From Ideonella sp. (lineage in GTDB: Bacteria; Pseudomonadota; Gammaproteobacteria; Burkholderiales; Burkholderiaceae_C), in NCBI GenBank assembly GCA_016721465.1, contig JADKIA010000028.1, positions 682,001-746,000 of the forward strand: a DNA stretch of 64,000 nt, written 5' to 3'. Below, one piece after another: positions 1 through 9,581 of the stretch (its first letter is position 1; each line of letters begins with the position of its first letter). The notes under the pieces were generated by a model. That model had not been told where the DNA came from. It saw only the letters and a list, made by a program, of their open reading frames with translations, and ran no database searches. A program made the position numbers and the translations under genes.

Positions 1-1
1 C

Positions 2-2541
2 GAGGAAGAAGCGCGCGCGCACGCCGAGTTGCTGCGTCGTCAGGAAGAAGAGCTGGCCGAGCGCCAGCGCCAGCGTGAGCGCGAGGATGAAGAGCGACGT
101 GCTCGCGAGGCCGCCACCGCTGCGGCCGCCGCCGAAGCCGCCGCCAACGCGGCCGCTGAAGCCGCTGCGTCCGAAGCGGCCGCCAAGGCGGCTGCGGCGA
201 TCGAGAAGGCCTCGAGTTCCAGCGAATCCCCCAAGGGTGCCAAGACCGACGCGGTCAAGGCCGCGGCGACGCCGGCTGTGCCTGTTGCACCGGCGCCGGT
301 TGCGCCACCTGCTGAGCCGCCCAAGCCGCTTTTGCGGGTCGTGAAGGCCGGCGAGGCCGAGGCGGCAGAGAAGCAGCGCGCGGTCGACCTGGCCAAGCGG
401 CGTCAGGCCGCCGAGTCGGAAGCGGCGGCCATTCGCGCCATGATGAATGCGCCCAAGAAGGTGATGACGGCGAAGAAGCCCGAAGAGGTCAAGCCGACGG
501 CATCCAAGGAAGGCATCTCCGGCACCATCCACAAACCCAAGGCGGTGCCTGGCGCAACCACGGCCGCGGCGGGTGCTGCCAAGCCGGGCGACAAGAAGTC
601 CGTCAAGTCGGAAAAGCTGTCCTCCAGCTGGGCCGACGATGCCGCCAAGAAGCGTGCCGCCGCCGGCAAGGGCCGCAGCGACTCCGGTGGCGGCAACCGC
701 CCCGGCTGGCGTGCACCGCGCGGTGGCCGCAAGGGCGAGCGCGAGCAGGGTGGCAACAGCAACTTCCAGGCGCCCACCGAGCAGGTGATCCAGGAAGTGC
801 ATGTGCCTGAAACCATCAGCGTGGCCGATCTGGCGCACAAGATGTCGGTCAAGGCCGCCGAGGTCATCAAGCAATTGATGAAGCTGGGTCAGATGGTCAC
901 GATCAACCAGCAGCTCGATCAAGAGACTGCGATGATCGTGGTCGAGGAAATGGGCCACAAGGCCTTTGCCGCGAAGCTGGACGATCCGGACGCCTTCCTC
1001 GAAGAAGAGACCGTGGTGGCAGAGGGCGAACTCCTGCCACGCGCGCCCGTGGTCACCATCATGGGCCACGTGGACCACGGCAAGACCTCGCTGCTGGACC
1101 ATATCCGCACCACCCGGGTGGCGGCGGGTGAGGCCGGCGGCATCACGCAGCACATCGGCGCCTACCACGTCGAGACGCCGCGCGGCGTGATCACCTTCCT
1201 GGACACGCCGGGCCACGCAGCCTTCACGGCCATGCGTGCCCGTGGCGCCACGGCCACCGACATCGTGGTGCTGGTGGTGGCTGCCGACGACGGCGTGATG
1301 CCGCAGACCAAGGAAGCCATCGCCACGCGAAGGCGGCCGGTGTGCCCATCGTCGTGGCGATGAACAAGATCGACAAGCCCGACGCCAACGTCGAGCGCCT
1401 GAAGGGCGAATTGGTGGCCGAGCAAGTGGTGCCGGAAGAATTCGGTGGCGAATCGCCCTTCGTGGCGGTGTCGGCCAAGACCGGCCAGGGCATCGACGAG
1501 CTGCTCGAACAGGTGCTGCTGCAGGCCGAAGTGCTGGAGCTCAGGGCCTCCGTCACCAGTCTGGCGAAGGGCCTGGTCATCGAAGCCAAGCTGGACAAGG
1601 GTCGTGGCCCGGTGGCCACCGTGCTGGTGCAATCGGGCACCCTGAAGCGCGGCGATGTCGTGCTGGCGGGCTCAAGCTATGGCCGCGTGCGAGCCATGCT
1701 GGATGAAAACGGCAAGGCCACTCAAGAGGCCGGCCCGTCCATCCCGGTCGAGATCCAGGGCTTGACCGAAGTGCCGCAGGCCGGTGACGAGTTCATGGTG
1801 CTGTCGGACGAGCGCCGCGCGCGCGAAATCGCCACCTTCCGCCAGGGCAAGTACCGCGAAGTGACGCTGAACAAGCGCCAGGCCGCCAAGCTCGAGAACA
1901 TGTTCGACACGATGGGCGAGGGCCAGGCACAGACGCTGGCGCTCATCATCAAGTCCGACGTGCAAGGCTCGCAGGAGGCACTGGCACAGTCGCTGGTCAA
2001 GCTCAGTACCGACGAAGTCCGCGTGCAAGTGGTGCACGGCGCGGTGGGCGGCATCAGCGAAAGCGACGTCAACCTGGCCATTGCGTCCAAGGCGGTGATC
2101 ATCGGCTTCAACGTTCGAGCCGACGCGAATGCCCGCAAGCTGGCCGAAGGCAACGATGTCGACATCCGCTACTACAACATCATCTACGACGCGGTGGACG
2201 AGGTGAAGGCGGCCATGACCGGCATGCTGGCGCCCGAGCAGAAGGAAGAAATCATCGGCAGTGCAGAGATCCGTACCGTGTTCGTGGCCAGCAAGATCGG
2301 CACCGTCGCCGGCTGCATGGTCACCGCGGGCGTGGTGCGGCGCAACGCGCGCTTCCGCCTGCTGCGCGAGAACGTGGTCATCTACACCGGCGAAGTCGAA
2401 TCGGTCAAGCGCATGAAGGACGATGTGCGCGAGGTGGCCGAAGGCTTCGAGTGCGGCATCAAGCTGAAGAACTACAACGACATCGCCGAGGGCGATCAGT
2501 TGGAGATCTTCGAGGTCAAGGAAGTCGCACGAAGCCTGTAA
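2..2541 (+). CDS. infB: Translation initiation factor IF-2, 5'-partial, with an internal frameshift
   Basis: IF-2 is the GTPase that places initiator fMet-tRNA on the 30S subunit and promotes subunit joining. The reading frame is open to the left edge, so the N-terminus lies outside. The visible part starts with an Ala/Glu/Lys/Pro-rich linker, then an IF2_N-like segment (about 775-960). The G domain follows, with G1 GHVDHGKTSLL near 1062, DTPGHAAFT near 1201 and NKIDKPDA near 1363, then domains II to IV. The first frame ends at 1363 and the second is open from before 1342. At 1319-1326 the codons for EAIA-HAKAAGVPIVV are one C short (GCC-AC where GCC-CAC is expected). Restoring one base near 1324 rejoins a full-length, well-conserved protein. 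infB is essential, so a sequence error is more likely than a true pseudogene. Confidence 0.93.
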
Positions 2542-2559
2542 GGCGGATTTGCCCTCACC

Positions 2560-2595
2560 GCAAACCCCGCCCTCTGAAAAGTGGGCGGGGTTTGC
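2560..2595 (+). terminator. 13-bp perfect stem-loop between infB and rbfA
   Basis: Arm GCAAACCCCGCCC (2560-2572) pairs perfectly with GGGCGGGGTTTGC (2583-2595) around a 10-base loop. It begins 18 bases after the infB stop and ends 28 bases before the rbfA start. The 3' arm holds a TTT but no real U-tract follows. It may be a partial terminator or an RNA-processing/stabilising hairpin that tunes rbfA relative to infB. Confidence 0.55.
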
Positions 2596-2623
2596 ACTTG
2601 ATGAGCGGCCGAAGGAACCCACC

Positions 2624-2989
2624 ATGCGCCACAAGAAAGCCATTCCCAACCGCAGCTTCCGCGTTGCCGACCAGATCCAACGCGATCTGGCCGAGCTCAT
2701 TCGCGAGCTGAAGGATCCGCGTGTCGGCATGGTCACGATCAACAGCGTGGAAGTGACGCCCGACTATGCCCACGCCAAGGTGTTCTTTTCGGTGCTGGTG
2801 GGCGACAAGGCCGAGTGCGAAGCCGGGCTGAACGAGGCCGCTGGCTTCTTGCGCAATGGCTTGTTCAAGCGCCTGCAGATCCACACCGTGCCGACGCTGC
2901 ATTTCCAGTTCGACCGCACCACCGAGCATGCCGCTGAGTTGAGCGAGCTGATTCGCCTGGCCAATGCGACCCGCGCCAAAGAAGACTGA
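2624..2989 (+). CDS. rbfA: Ribosome-binding factor A
   Basis: This 121-residue protein is a KH-like 30S maturation factor that acts late in 16S rRNA 5'-end processing. The start at 2624 (MRHKKAIPNRSFRVADQIQ) is preferred over the longer frame from 2549. It matches the family N-terminus and has a GAAGGA ribosome-binding site at 2611-2616, and the longer frame would run through the infB-rbfA hairpin. Family landmarks are RVADQIQRDLAELI, then DPRVGMVTI, then the VTPDYAHAKVFFSVL strand-helix region. It lies between infB and truB, the usual order in proteobacteria, and its 3' end overlaps the truB start. Confidence 0.95.
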   Translation: MRHKKAIPNRSFRVADQIQRDLAELIRELKDPRVGMVTINSVEVTPDYAHAKVFFSVLVGDKAECEAGLNEAAGFLRNGLFKRLQIHTVPTLHFQFDRTTEHAAELSELIRLANATRAKED

Positions 2990-3977
2990 GTTGACCCAGT
3001 TGCCGCGCCAACGCATTGCGCGACGTGCCCTGCACGGCGTGCTGCTCCTCGACAAGCCGCTCGGTTGGTCGAGCAACGATGCTTTGCAGAAGGCCAAGGG
3101 CATCTTGCGTGCCGAGAAGGGCGGTCACACCGGTACCCTCGATCCCTTGGCCACCGGCCTGTTGCCCTTGTGTTTTGGCGCGGCCACCAAGTTCTCGCAG
3201 GTGAGCCTGGACGCCGACAAGGCCTACCGCGCCACGCTGCGCCTGGGGCAGCGCACCAGCACCGGCGACCGCGAAGGCGAGGTGATCGAAGAACGATCGG
3301 TCGCGGTCGATCGCGCCGCCATCGAAGCAGTCTGTGCGCAATTCACCGGCGCCATCGATCAACTGCCCCCGATGCATTCGGCGCTGAAGAAAGATGGCAA
3401 GGCCTTGTACGAATACGCCCGTGCCGGCGTGGAGGTCGCACGCGAAACGCGTCGCGTGCAGATCTTTGCGATCGATCTTGTCGCTTGGGACGACACCACG
3501 CTCGTGCTCGACGTGCGCTGCAGCAAGGGCACCTACATCCGCACCTTGGCCGAAGACATTGGCCAGGCCTTGGGTTGCGGCGCCCACCTCGCGGCCCTGC
3601 GCCGAACGGCCAGCGGCCCGATCGCGCTGACGCGCGCGATCACCTTGGACGCCTTGCAAGCGCTGACCGAGCCCGAACGCGAGGCGCAGCTGCTGCCACC
3701 CGATGCGCTGCTGGCAGACCGCCCCGCGCACCGGCTGACGGCCGATGACGCGGGCAAGTTTCTGTCCGGCCTGCGCCGTCGCGTCGCCGTGCCCGACTGC
3801 GATACGCTGCGCGTGTACGGACCGCAAGCCGGTGCCTTCCTCGGCACCGCTCACATCACTGCCGGCGAGCTGATCGCCGACCGCCTGCTCAGCCCGCCCG
3901 AGGTGCAAGCCTTGCTGGCCCGTGAGCCCCGCGCCGACCTCCCTGTCGACCCCGTGGTCGACCTGCGCGCCGCCTGA
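2964..3977 (+). CDS. truB: tRNA pseudouridine(55) synthase TruB
   Basis: TruB makes pseudouridine-55 in the T loop of elongator tRNAs. The 337-residue product contains the TruB catalytic segment GGHTGTLDPLATGLLP with its active-site Asp. Upstream is GVLLLDKPLGWSSND and downstream is KAYRATLRLGQRTSTGD, all family hallmarks. The C-terminal part (about 250-337) is a PUA-like extension. The ATG at 2964 overlaps the end of rbfA by 26 bases. A TTG at 2991, just past the rbfA stop, is a possible alternative start, and the sequence does not settle which is used. Confidence 0.95.
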   Translation: MRPAPKKTELTQLPRQRIARRALHGVLLLDKPLGWSSNDALQKAKGILRAEKGGHTGTLDPLATGLLPLCFGAATKFSQVSLDADKAYRATLRLGQRTSTGDREGEVIEERSVAVDRAAIEAVCAQFTGAIDQLPPMHSALKKDGKALYEYARAGVEVARETRRVQIFAIDLVAWDDTTLVLDVRCSKGTYIRTLAEDIGQALGCGAHLAALRRTASGPIALTRAITLDALQALTEPEREAQLLPPDALLADRPAHRLTADDAGKFLSGLRRRVAVPDCDTLRVYGPQAGAFLGTAHITAGELIADRLLSPPEVQALLAREPRADLPVDPVVDLRAA

Positions 3978-3995
3978 ATTCCCTGAAAGCCAACC

Positions 3996-5810
3996 ATGAC
4001 CAGACAGATCCGCAACATCGCCATCATCGCGCACGTCGACCACGGCAAGACCACGCTGGTGGACCAGTTGCTGCGCCAGAGCGGCACCTTCCGCGACAAC
4101 CAGCAGGTGGCCGAGCGCGTGATGGACAGCAACGACCTCGAGAAGGAGCGTGGCATCACCATCCTGTCGAAGAACTGCGCGGTGGAGTGGAAGGGCACCC
4201 ACGTGAACATCGTCGACACGCCCGGGCACGCCGACTTCGGCGGCGAGGTGGAGCGCGTGCTGTCGATGGTGGACAGTGTGCTGTTGCTGGTGGATGCGGT
4301 GGAGGGCCCGATGCCGCAGACCCGTTTCGTCACCAAGAAGGCGTTGGCCCTGGGTCTGAAGCCCATCGTCGTGGTGAACAAGGTCGACCGGCCCGGCGCG
4401 CGCTGCGACTACGTGATCAATGCCACCTTCGACCTGTTCGACAAGCTCGGTGCCACCGAAGAGCAACTCGACTTTCCCATCATCTACGCCTCTGGCCTGA
4501 ACGGTTGGGCCTCGCTGACCGAAACCGAGCATGGCGACACCCTCGGCCCGCTGTTCGACGCGGTGCTGGAGCATGTCCCTGCACACGCAGGCGAGCCCGA
4601 TGCCCCGCTTCAGTTGCAGATCTGCTCGCTGGACTATTCCAGCTATGTGGGCCGCATCGGCATCGGCCGGGTCAACCAGGGCACGTTGAAGCCCATGCAG
4701 GAAGTGGCCGTGTACAGCGGCCCGGACTCCACGCCGATCAAGGCCCGGGTCAACCAGGTGCTGAAGTTCGAGGGCCTGGAGCGCAAGCAGGCCACCGACG
4801 CCGGCCCGGGCGACATCGTGCTGATCAATGGCATCGAAGGCATCGGCATCGGCGTGACGCTGACCGACGTCGAGAACCCCTTGCCCCTGCCCATGCTGCA
4901 GGTCGACGAACCGACTTTGACGATGAACTTCTGCGTCAACAACTCGCCACTGGCCGGCCGCGAAGGCAAGTTCGTCACCAGCCGCCAGCTGCGCGACCGC
5001 CTCGACCGCGAGCTGCAGAGCAACGTGGCGCTGAAGGTGAAGGACACCGACGAGGACGGCATCTACGAGGTGTCCGGCCGCGGCGAGCTGCACTTGACCA
5101 TCCTGCTGGAAAACATGCGCCGCGAAGGCTATGAGCTGGCCGTGAGCAAACCGCGCGTGGTGTTCCACGAGGTGGACGGCGAGCGCCACGAGCCGATCGA
5201 GCTGGTAACGGCCGATGTGGAAGACCAGCACCAGGGCGCCGTGATGCAGGCCCTGGGCGAGCGCAAGGCCGAGCTGGTGAACATGGAGACCGACGGCAAC
5301 GGCCGCGTTCGCCTTGAATACCGCATCCCGGCGCGCGGCCTGATCGGCTTTTCCAACGAGTTCATGAACCTGACCCGAGGCACCGGCCTCATCAGCAACA
5401 TCTTCGATGGCTACGAGGCCTTCAAGGGCGAAATCGGCGGGCGCAAGAACGGCGTGCTGATCAGCATGGACGACGGCGAAATCGTCACCTACGCGCTGGG
5501 CAAGCTGGACGACCGCGGCCGCATGTTCGTGCGCGCCGGCGACCCGGTGTACGAGGGCATGATCGTCGGCATCCACAGCCGCGACAACGATCTGGTGGTC
5601 AACGCCGTGCGCCAGAAGCAGCTGACCAACTTCCGCGTCTCGGGCAAGGAAGACGCCATCAAGATCACCCCGCCAATCGAGCTGACGCTGGAGTACGCGG
5701 TGGAGTTCATCGCCGACGACGAGCTGGTCGAGATCACGCCCAAGAGCATCCGCATCCGCAAGCGCCACCTCAAGGAACACGACCGCAAACGCGCTTCACG
5801 CGAAGCGTGA
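3996..5810 (+). CDS. typA: Ribosome-associated translational GTPase TypA/BipA
   Basis: TypA (BipA) is an EF-G-like GTPase that binds the ribosome and supports 50S assembly and growth under stress or cold. The 604-residue length is normal for the family. The G domain shows AHVDHGKTTLVDQLL, the G2/switch region KERGITILSK, DTPGHADFGGEV and NKVDRPGA. The EF-G-like domains and the TypA-specific C-terminus follow, including RGLIGFSNEFM and GRMFVRAGDPVYEGMIVG. It starts 18 bases after truB and probably shares its transcript. The sequence after the stop (5836-5861) has only a weak ACCCCC/GGGGGT hairpin. Confidence 0.97.
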   Translation: MTRQIRNIAIIAHVDHGKTTLVDQLLRQSGTFRDNQQVAERVMDSNDLEKERGITILSKNCAVEWKGTHVNIVDTPGHADFGGEVERVLSMVDSVLLLVDAVEGPMPQTRFVTKKALALGLKPIVVVNKVDRPGARCDYVINATFDLFDKLGATEEQLDFPIIYASGLNGWASLTETEHGDTLGPLFDAVLEHVPAHAGEPDAPLQLQICSLDYSSYVGRIGIGRVNQGTLKPMQEVAVYSGPDSTPIKARVNQVLKFEGLERKQATDAGPGDIVLINGIEGIGIGVTLTDVENPLPLPMLQVDEPTLTMNFCVNNSPLAGREGKFVTSRQLRDRLDRELQSNVALKVKDTDEDGIYEVSGRGELHLTILLENMRREGYELAVSKPRVVFHEVDGERHEPIELVTADVEDQHQGAVMQALGERKAELVNMETDGNGRVRLEYRIPARGLIGFSNEFMNLTRGTGLISNIFDGYEAFKGEIGGRKNGVLISMDDGEIVTYALGKLDDRGRMFVRAGDPVYEGMIVGIHSRDNDLVVNAVRQKQLTNFRVSGKEDAIKITPPIELTLEYAVEFIADDELVEITPKSIRIRKRHLKEHDRKRASREA

Positions 5811-5912
5811 GGCGCGCGGTGCGTCGTCACCCGGCACCCCCTGCCCGGGCCGCGCGGGGGTTCTGGCTCGACATTCGCCCTGGGCTCTGGGTGGCCCTCC
5901 CGTTGTCTTGAC

Positions 5913-6836
5913 ATGCGCTTGTCTCATTCACGTGCGGTGTTGTTGATGGTGTTGGTGGCCATGATGTGGAGCATTGCCGGTGTGGTCACACGCCACCTGG
6001 AGGCTGCGCGCAGCTTCGAGGTGACGTTCTGGCGCAGCTGCTTCACGGCCGCGGCGCTGTTGGTGGCGCTGCTGTGGATTCGTGGCCCGGTGCAGTTGCT
6101 CGGCAACCTGAGGCGCGGCGGATGGCCCCTGTGGGTGTCCGGGCTGTGCTGGACGGTGATGTTCACCAACTTCATGCTCGCCATCACGCTCACCACCGTG
6201 GCCACCGTGTTGGTCACCTTGGCGATGGCGCCCTTGGTGACGGCGCTGTTTGCGCGTCTGTTCCTGCACCACCGGCTGCCTCGCCGTACCTGGACAGCCA
6301 TCGCCGTGGCTGGTGTGGGCATTGCCTGGATGTTCGGCCGCCAGGCCCTGGCGGGCGGCGGCTCGCTGGTCGGCACGCTCGTGGCCCTGTTCGTGCCGAT
6401 CGCCGGGGCGACAAACTGGACGCTGCTGCAGTACCTCGGCCAGCGCCACAAGCGCGACCCCTCGGTCGAAGTGCCCGACATGCTGGCACCCGTATGGATC
6501 GGCGCCATGCTCTCCTCGCTGCTCACCTTGCCGATGGCCTGGCCGTTTTCGGCGTCGCCCCACGACTTGGGCCTGCTGGCGCTGCTGGGGGTGGTTCAGC
6601 TGACGATCCCGTGCCTGCTGGTGGTCCAGGTGGCCAAAGTGCTGCCCGCCCCGGAGGTGTCCTTGATCGGCCTGCTGGAGGTGATCTTTGGCGTGCTGCT
6701 GGCCTGGGTGGGTGCGGGCGAAGCACCCGGCCCGACGGCCTTGACTGGCGGCGCCCTGGTGATCGGCGCCTTGCTGGTCAACGAGGCCTTGGCGCTGCGT
6801 GAACGGCGGGCCTTGCCCGACGTCACGCCCGCCTAG
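5913..6836 (+). CDS. DMT-superfamily (EamA) transporter
   Basis: This 307-residue inner-membrane protein has about ten hydrophobic segments arranged as two EamA repeats (roughly 8-145 and 160-295). EamA proteins in the drug/metabolite transporter superfamily usually export amino acids, nucleotides or small metabolites. Substrate cannot be read from the sequence. The start MRLSHSRAVLLMVLVAMMW gives a short positively charged N-terminus before the first helix. It lies alone between typA and the acyltransferase gene, 102 bases after typA. Confidence 0.85.
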   Translation: MRLSHSRAVLLMVLVAMMWSIAGVVTRHLEAARSFEVTFWRSCFTAAALLVALLWIRGPVQLLGNLRRGGWPLWVSGLCWTVMFTNFMLAITLTTVATVLVTLAMAPLVTALFARLFLHHRLPRRTWTAIAVAGVGIAWMFGRQALAGGGSLVGTLVALFVPIAGATNWTLLQYLGQRHKRDPSVEVPDMLAPVWIGAMLSSLLTLPMAWPFSASPHDLGLLALLGVVQLTIPCLLVVQVAKVLPAPEVSLIGLLEVIFGVLLAWVGAGEAPGPTALTGGALVIGALLVNEALALRERRALPDVTPA

Positions 6837-6882
6837 GGTCAGTCCCCAGCACGTGTCGCCCGCCAGCGCATAGCATCGAGCC

Positions 6883-8571
6883 ATGAAGCAGCTCAGCGGC
6901 CTGGACGCCACCTTCCTCTACCTCGAGACGCCCGAGATGCCCATGCATGTCGGCGCCCTCAATGTTTACGAACTGCCCGCGGGTCAACGCGCACGGTTTT
7001 CGACGGTCTTGCGCAAGCACATGGCGCAGCGCATGCCGATGATGCCTGCGCTGCGCCGGCGCCTTTGGTGGATGCCTCTGAACCTGGCCAATCCGGCCTG
7101 GGTGGATGCCGATCCTGACATGCGCTACCACGTCGTCGAGCACAAGTTGCCCAAGTCGGCCGGAACGGGCGATGGCATGGTCGAGATGGAAGCGCTGGTG
7201 GGTGAACTGCACGCGCAGCGACTGGATCGAGACAAGCCGCTGTGGCGCATGCACGTGATGGAAGGGCTGGCGCCCACGGCCGATGGTCGCAAGCGCGTGG
7301 GCGTCTACTCGCAGTTCCACCATGCCGCCGTCGATGGGCAGGCCGCCGTCGCACTGGCCCAGGTCTTCCTGGACGTCAGCCCAGAAGGCCGGCAACTCAA
7401 CCTCAAACCCAGCCGACGCACGCGTACCGCCAGCCTGGGACTGTCTCAAATGCTGCGCGGCGCGCTGGCCAACGAGGTGCAACAGGTGGTGGGCATCGTG
7501 CGCAACCTGCCTGCCACGGTGGGCACGCTGAAGAGCGCGGCGGGCAATGCACTGCAGCGCAGCGGCTTGCTGTCACGCGGCAAGCCTTCTGCCGGCACGG
7601 CGCCCAAGGTCAGCAACCTGACGCTGGCCCCGCGCACGGTCTTCAACCAATCGATCACCACTGGCCGCAGCTTTGCCGGTGTGAGCCTTTCACTCACCGA
7701 GATCAAGGCCATTGGCAGGGCCTTTGATGCCACCATCAACGACATCGTGCTGGTGGTCTGCAGCACGGCCTTGCGGCGCTATCTGCAGCAGCACAATGCC
7801 TTGCCACGCAAGTCGCTGGTGGCGGCGGTGCCGATTTCCTTGCGCGTCAAGGGCGATACCACCTCGGACAACCAGGCCTCGATGGCCCTGGTGAGCCTTG
7901 GCACGAACATCGGCGACCTGCGCAAGCGCCTGGACCACGTCAAGGCGGCGACGGCCGTGATGAAGAGCGCCATGGGCGACGTGCGCAGCATCCTGCCCAC
8001 GGATTTCCCGTCCATCGGCGTGCCGTGGTTGATGGAGGCCTTGACCTCGCTGTATGGCAAGGCCAAGGTGGCCGATCGCATTCCCCAGGTGGCCAACGTC
8101 ACGATCAGCAATGTGCCGGGCCCACCGGTGCCGCTGTACCTGGCCGGTGCACGCATGCAGTGCAATTTCCCCACGTCGATCGTGGTGCATGGGGTGGCCC
8201 TGAACATCACGGTGGAAAGCTACGACAAGCAAATGGATTTTGGCCTCGTCGCCGATGCCAGGGCCATGCCCGACGCGCGAGCGCTGGCCAAGGCCATCGA
8301 GATCGCCTTCGAGGACTTGCGCCTGCTCAGCGCGCCGGTCGTTGAAGATGCGGTGGACGTGGCCACCGACCTGGCCGGCAACGTGATTGCGGCGGCCCGG
8401 CGTGGCGTCAGCGCCAGCGTGGTGGGGATGGGCCGCGCGGCGCAGCAAGCGGTGAACCGGGTCGCCCGATCGGCCATGGAAACCGCCGTGAATCAGGCCG
8501 TGGGCGCGGTCAAACGCACCACGGGCAAGGCCACGGCCGTATCACCCCGCAAGACGCGTGCAGGCCGATGA
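6883..8571 (+). CDS. Wax ester synthase / diacylglycerol acyltransferase (WS/DGAT)
   Basis: This family transfers acyl groups from acyl-CoA to fatty alcohols or diacylglycerol to make wax esters or triacylglycerol, at the inner membrane and lipid inclusions. The N-terminus (LSGLDATFLYLETPEMPMHVG) and the catalytic motif HHAAVDG at residues 146-152 are diagnostic. The C-terminal WS/DGAT domain contains NVPGPPVPLYLAGARM. At 562 residues it is longer than the usual 450-500. The extra 80-90 residues at the C-terminus are rich in Ala, Val, Arg and Lys and look helical and basic. The gene is followed 42 bases later by an alpha/beta hydrolase, suggesting a neutral-lipid storage and turnover pair. 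Confidence 0.9.
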   Translation: MKQLSGLDATFLYLETPEMPMHVGALNVYELPAGQRARFSTVLRKHMAQRMPMMPALRRRLWWMPLNLANPAWVDADPDMRYHVVEHKLPKSAGTGDGMVEMEALVGELHAQRLDRDKPLWRMHVMEGLAPTADGRKRVGVYSQFHHAAVDGQAAVALAQVFLDVSPEGRQLNLKPSRRTRTASLGLSQMLRGALANEVQQVVGIVRNLPATVGTLKSAAGNALQRSGLLSRGKPSAGTAPKVSNLTLAPRTVFNQSITTGRSFAGVSLSLTEIKAIGRAFDATINDIVLVVCSTALRRYLQQHNALPRKSLVAAVPISLRVKGDTTSDNQASMALVSLGTNIGDLRKRLDHVKAATAVMKSAMGDVRSILPTDFPSIGVPWLMEALTSLYGKAKVADRIPQVANVTISNVPGPPVPLYLAGARMQCNFPTSIVVHGVALNITVESYDKQMDFGLVADARAMPDARALAKAIEIAFEDLRLLSAPVVEDAVDVATDLAGNVIAAARRGVSASVVGMGRAAQQAVNRVARSAMETAVNQAVGAVKRTTGKATAVSPRKTRAGR

Positions 8572-8613
8572 CGCTGCGGCACCAGGCCGCGCTTCGCGCT
8601 TGAGCCCATCGCC

Positions 8614-9498
8614 ATGAAACTTCACGCCAACGGCCTGGCCATCGAAATCACCGACGAAGGCCCGCCCAGCGGGCCTGCCCTGCTGCTGATCATGGGCTTG
8701 GGCATGCAACTCGTGGCCTGGCCACAGGCCTTGGTCGATGACCTGGTGCGGCGTGGCTTCCGGGTCATCCGGATGGACAACCGTGACATCGGGCTGAGCC
8801 AACACCTCGATGCACTGGGCACGCCCAACCTGGTGTGGGCCGCCTTGCGCTACAACGTCGGTCTGAAGGTGCGATCGGCCTATTCGCTGGCCGACATGGC
8901 CGACGATGCCGTGGCGGTGCTCGACGCGCTGGGCATCTTTCATGCGCATGTGTGCGGCGCCTCGATGGGCGGCATGATCGCGCAGCGCGTCGCCGCCAGG
9001 CACCCCCAGCGCGTGAGCAGCCTGACGCTGATCATGACGACGTCCGGTGCACGCGGACTGCCGCAGGCCCGGCCGGCCGTTCGGCGTGTGCTGATCAAAC
9101 GACCCAGAAGCAGCGCAGAGGACGACGTGCTGGCCCACCTCGAGCACATGTGGGCGGCGATCGGCAGCCCTGGATTTCGCCCGGACCCGCGGGTCTTGCG
9201 CGAGCGCCTGCAGGCGACGGTGCGGCGGTCCTATCACCCGAATGGGGCGGCGCGCCAGCTCGTGGCCATCGTGGCCGATGGCGATCGCAGCCCCTTGCTG
9301 AGGGCCATCACCGCGCCCACGCTGGTGATCCATGGGCATGACGACCCGCTCGTGCCTGTGGCATCGGCGCACGACCTGCTGTCGAAGATCGCTGGCGCGA
9401 TACCCGACATCATCCCGGGCATGGGCCACGACTTGCCCGATGTGCTGCTGCCGCGGATCGCTGGCGGCATTGCGGAGAACGCCGCGCGCGCCGCATAG
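8614..9498 (+). CDS. Alpha/beta-fold hydrolase
   Basis: The 294-residue protein has the alpha/beta-hydrolase layout. An oxyanion-hole strand (LLLIMGLGMQ) precedes the nucleophile elbow GASMGG with its Ser near residue 115. Late Asp and His candidates sit in HGHDDPLVP and GMGHDLP. No signal peptide is visible, so a cytoplasmic enzyme is likely. Substrate is unknown. Its position directly after the WS/DGAT gene, on the same strand, makes an ester or acylglycerol a reasonable guess, but that is inference from context only. Confidence 0.82.
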   Translation: MKLHANGLAIEITDEGPPSGPALLLIMGLGMQLVAWPQALVDDLVRRGFRVIRMDNRDIGLSQHLDALGTPNLVWAALRYNVGLKVRSAYSLADMADDAVAVLDALGIFHAHVCGASMGGMIAQRVAARHPQRVSSLTLIMTTSGARGLPQARPAVRRVLIKRPRSSAEDDVLAHLEHMWAAIGSPGFRPDPRVLRERLQATVRRSYHPNGAARQLVAIVADGDRSPLLRAITAPTLVIHGHDDPLVPVASAHDLLSKIAGAIPDIIPGMGHDLPDVLLPRIAGGIAENAARAA

Positions 9499-9581
9499 CC
9501 CGCGCCAGGGCTCATGGCCGAGCTGGATGCGGTCGATCGTTGAAGCCTGAGGTTTCACTGGGCACCGGCAATCCCCGCAAA

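Noticed and set aside
2865..5780. 971-residue open frame on the minus strand opposite rbfA, truB and typA
   Set aside because: It is a His/Ala/Val-rich shadow frame caused by high GC, with no recognisable domain, and lies opposite three well-conserved genes.
5836..5861. Terminator after typA
   Set aside because: Only a 6-bp ACCCCC/GGGGGT stem with a 14-base loop and no T-run; too weak to call.
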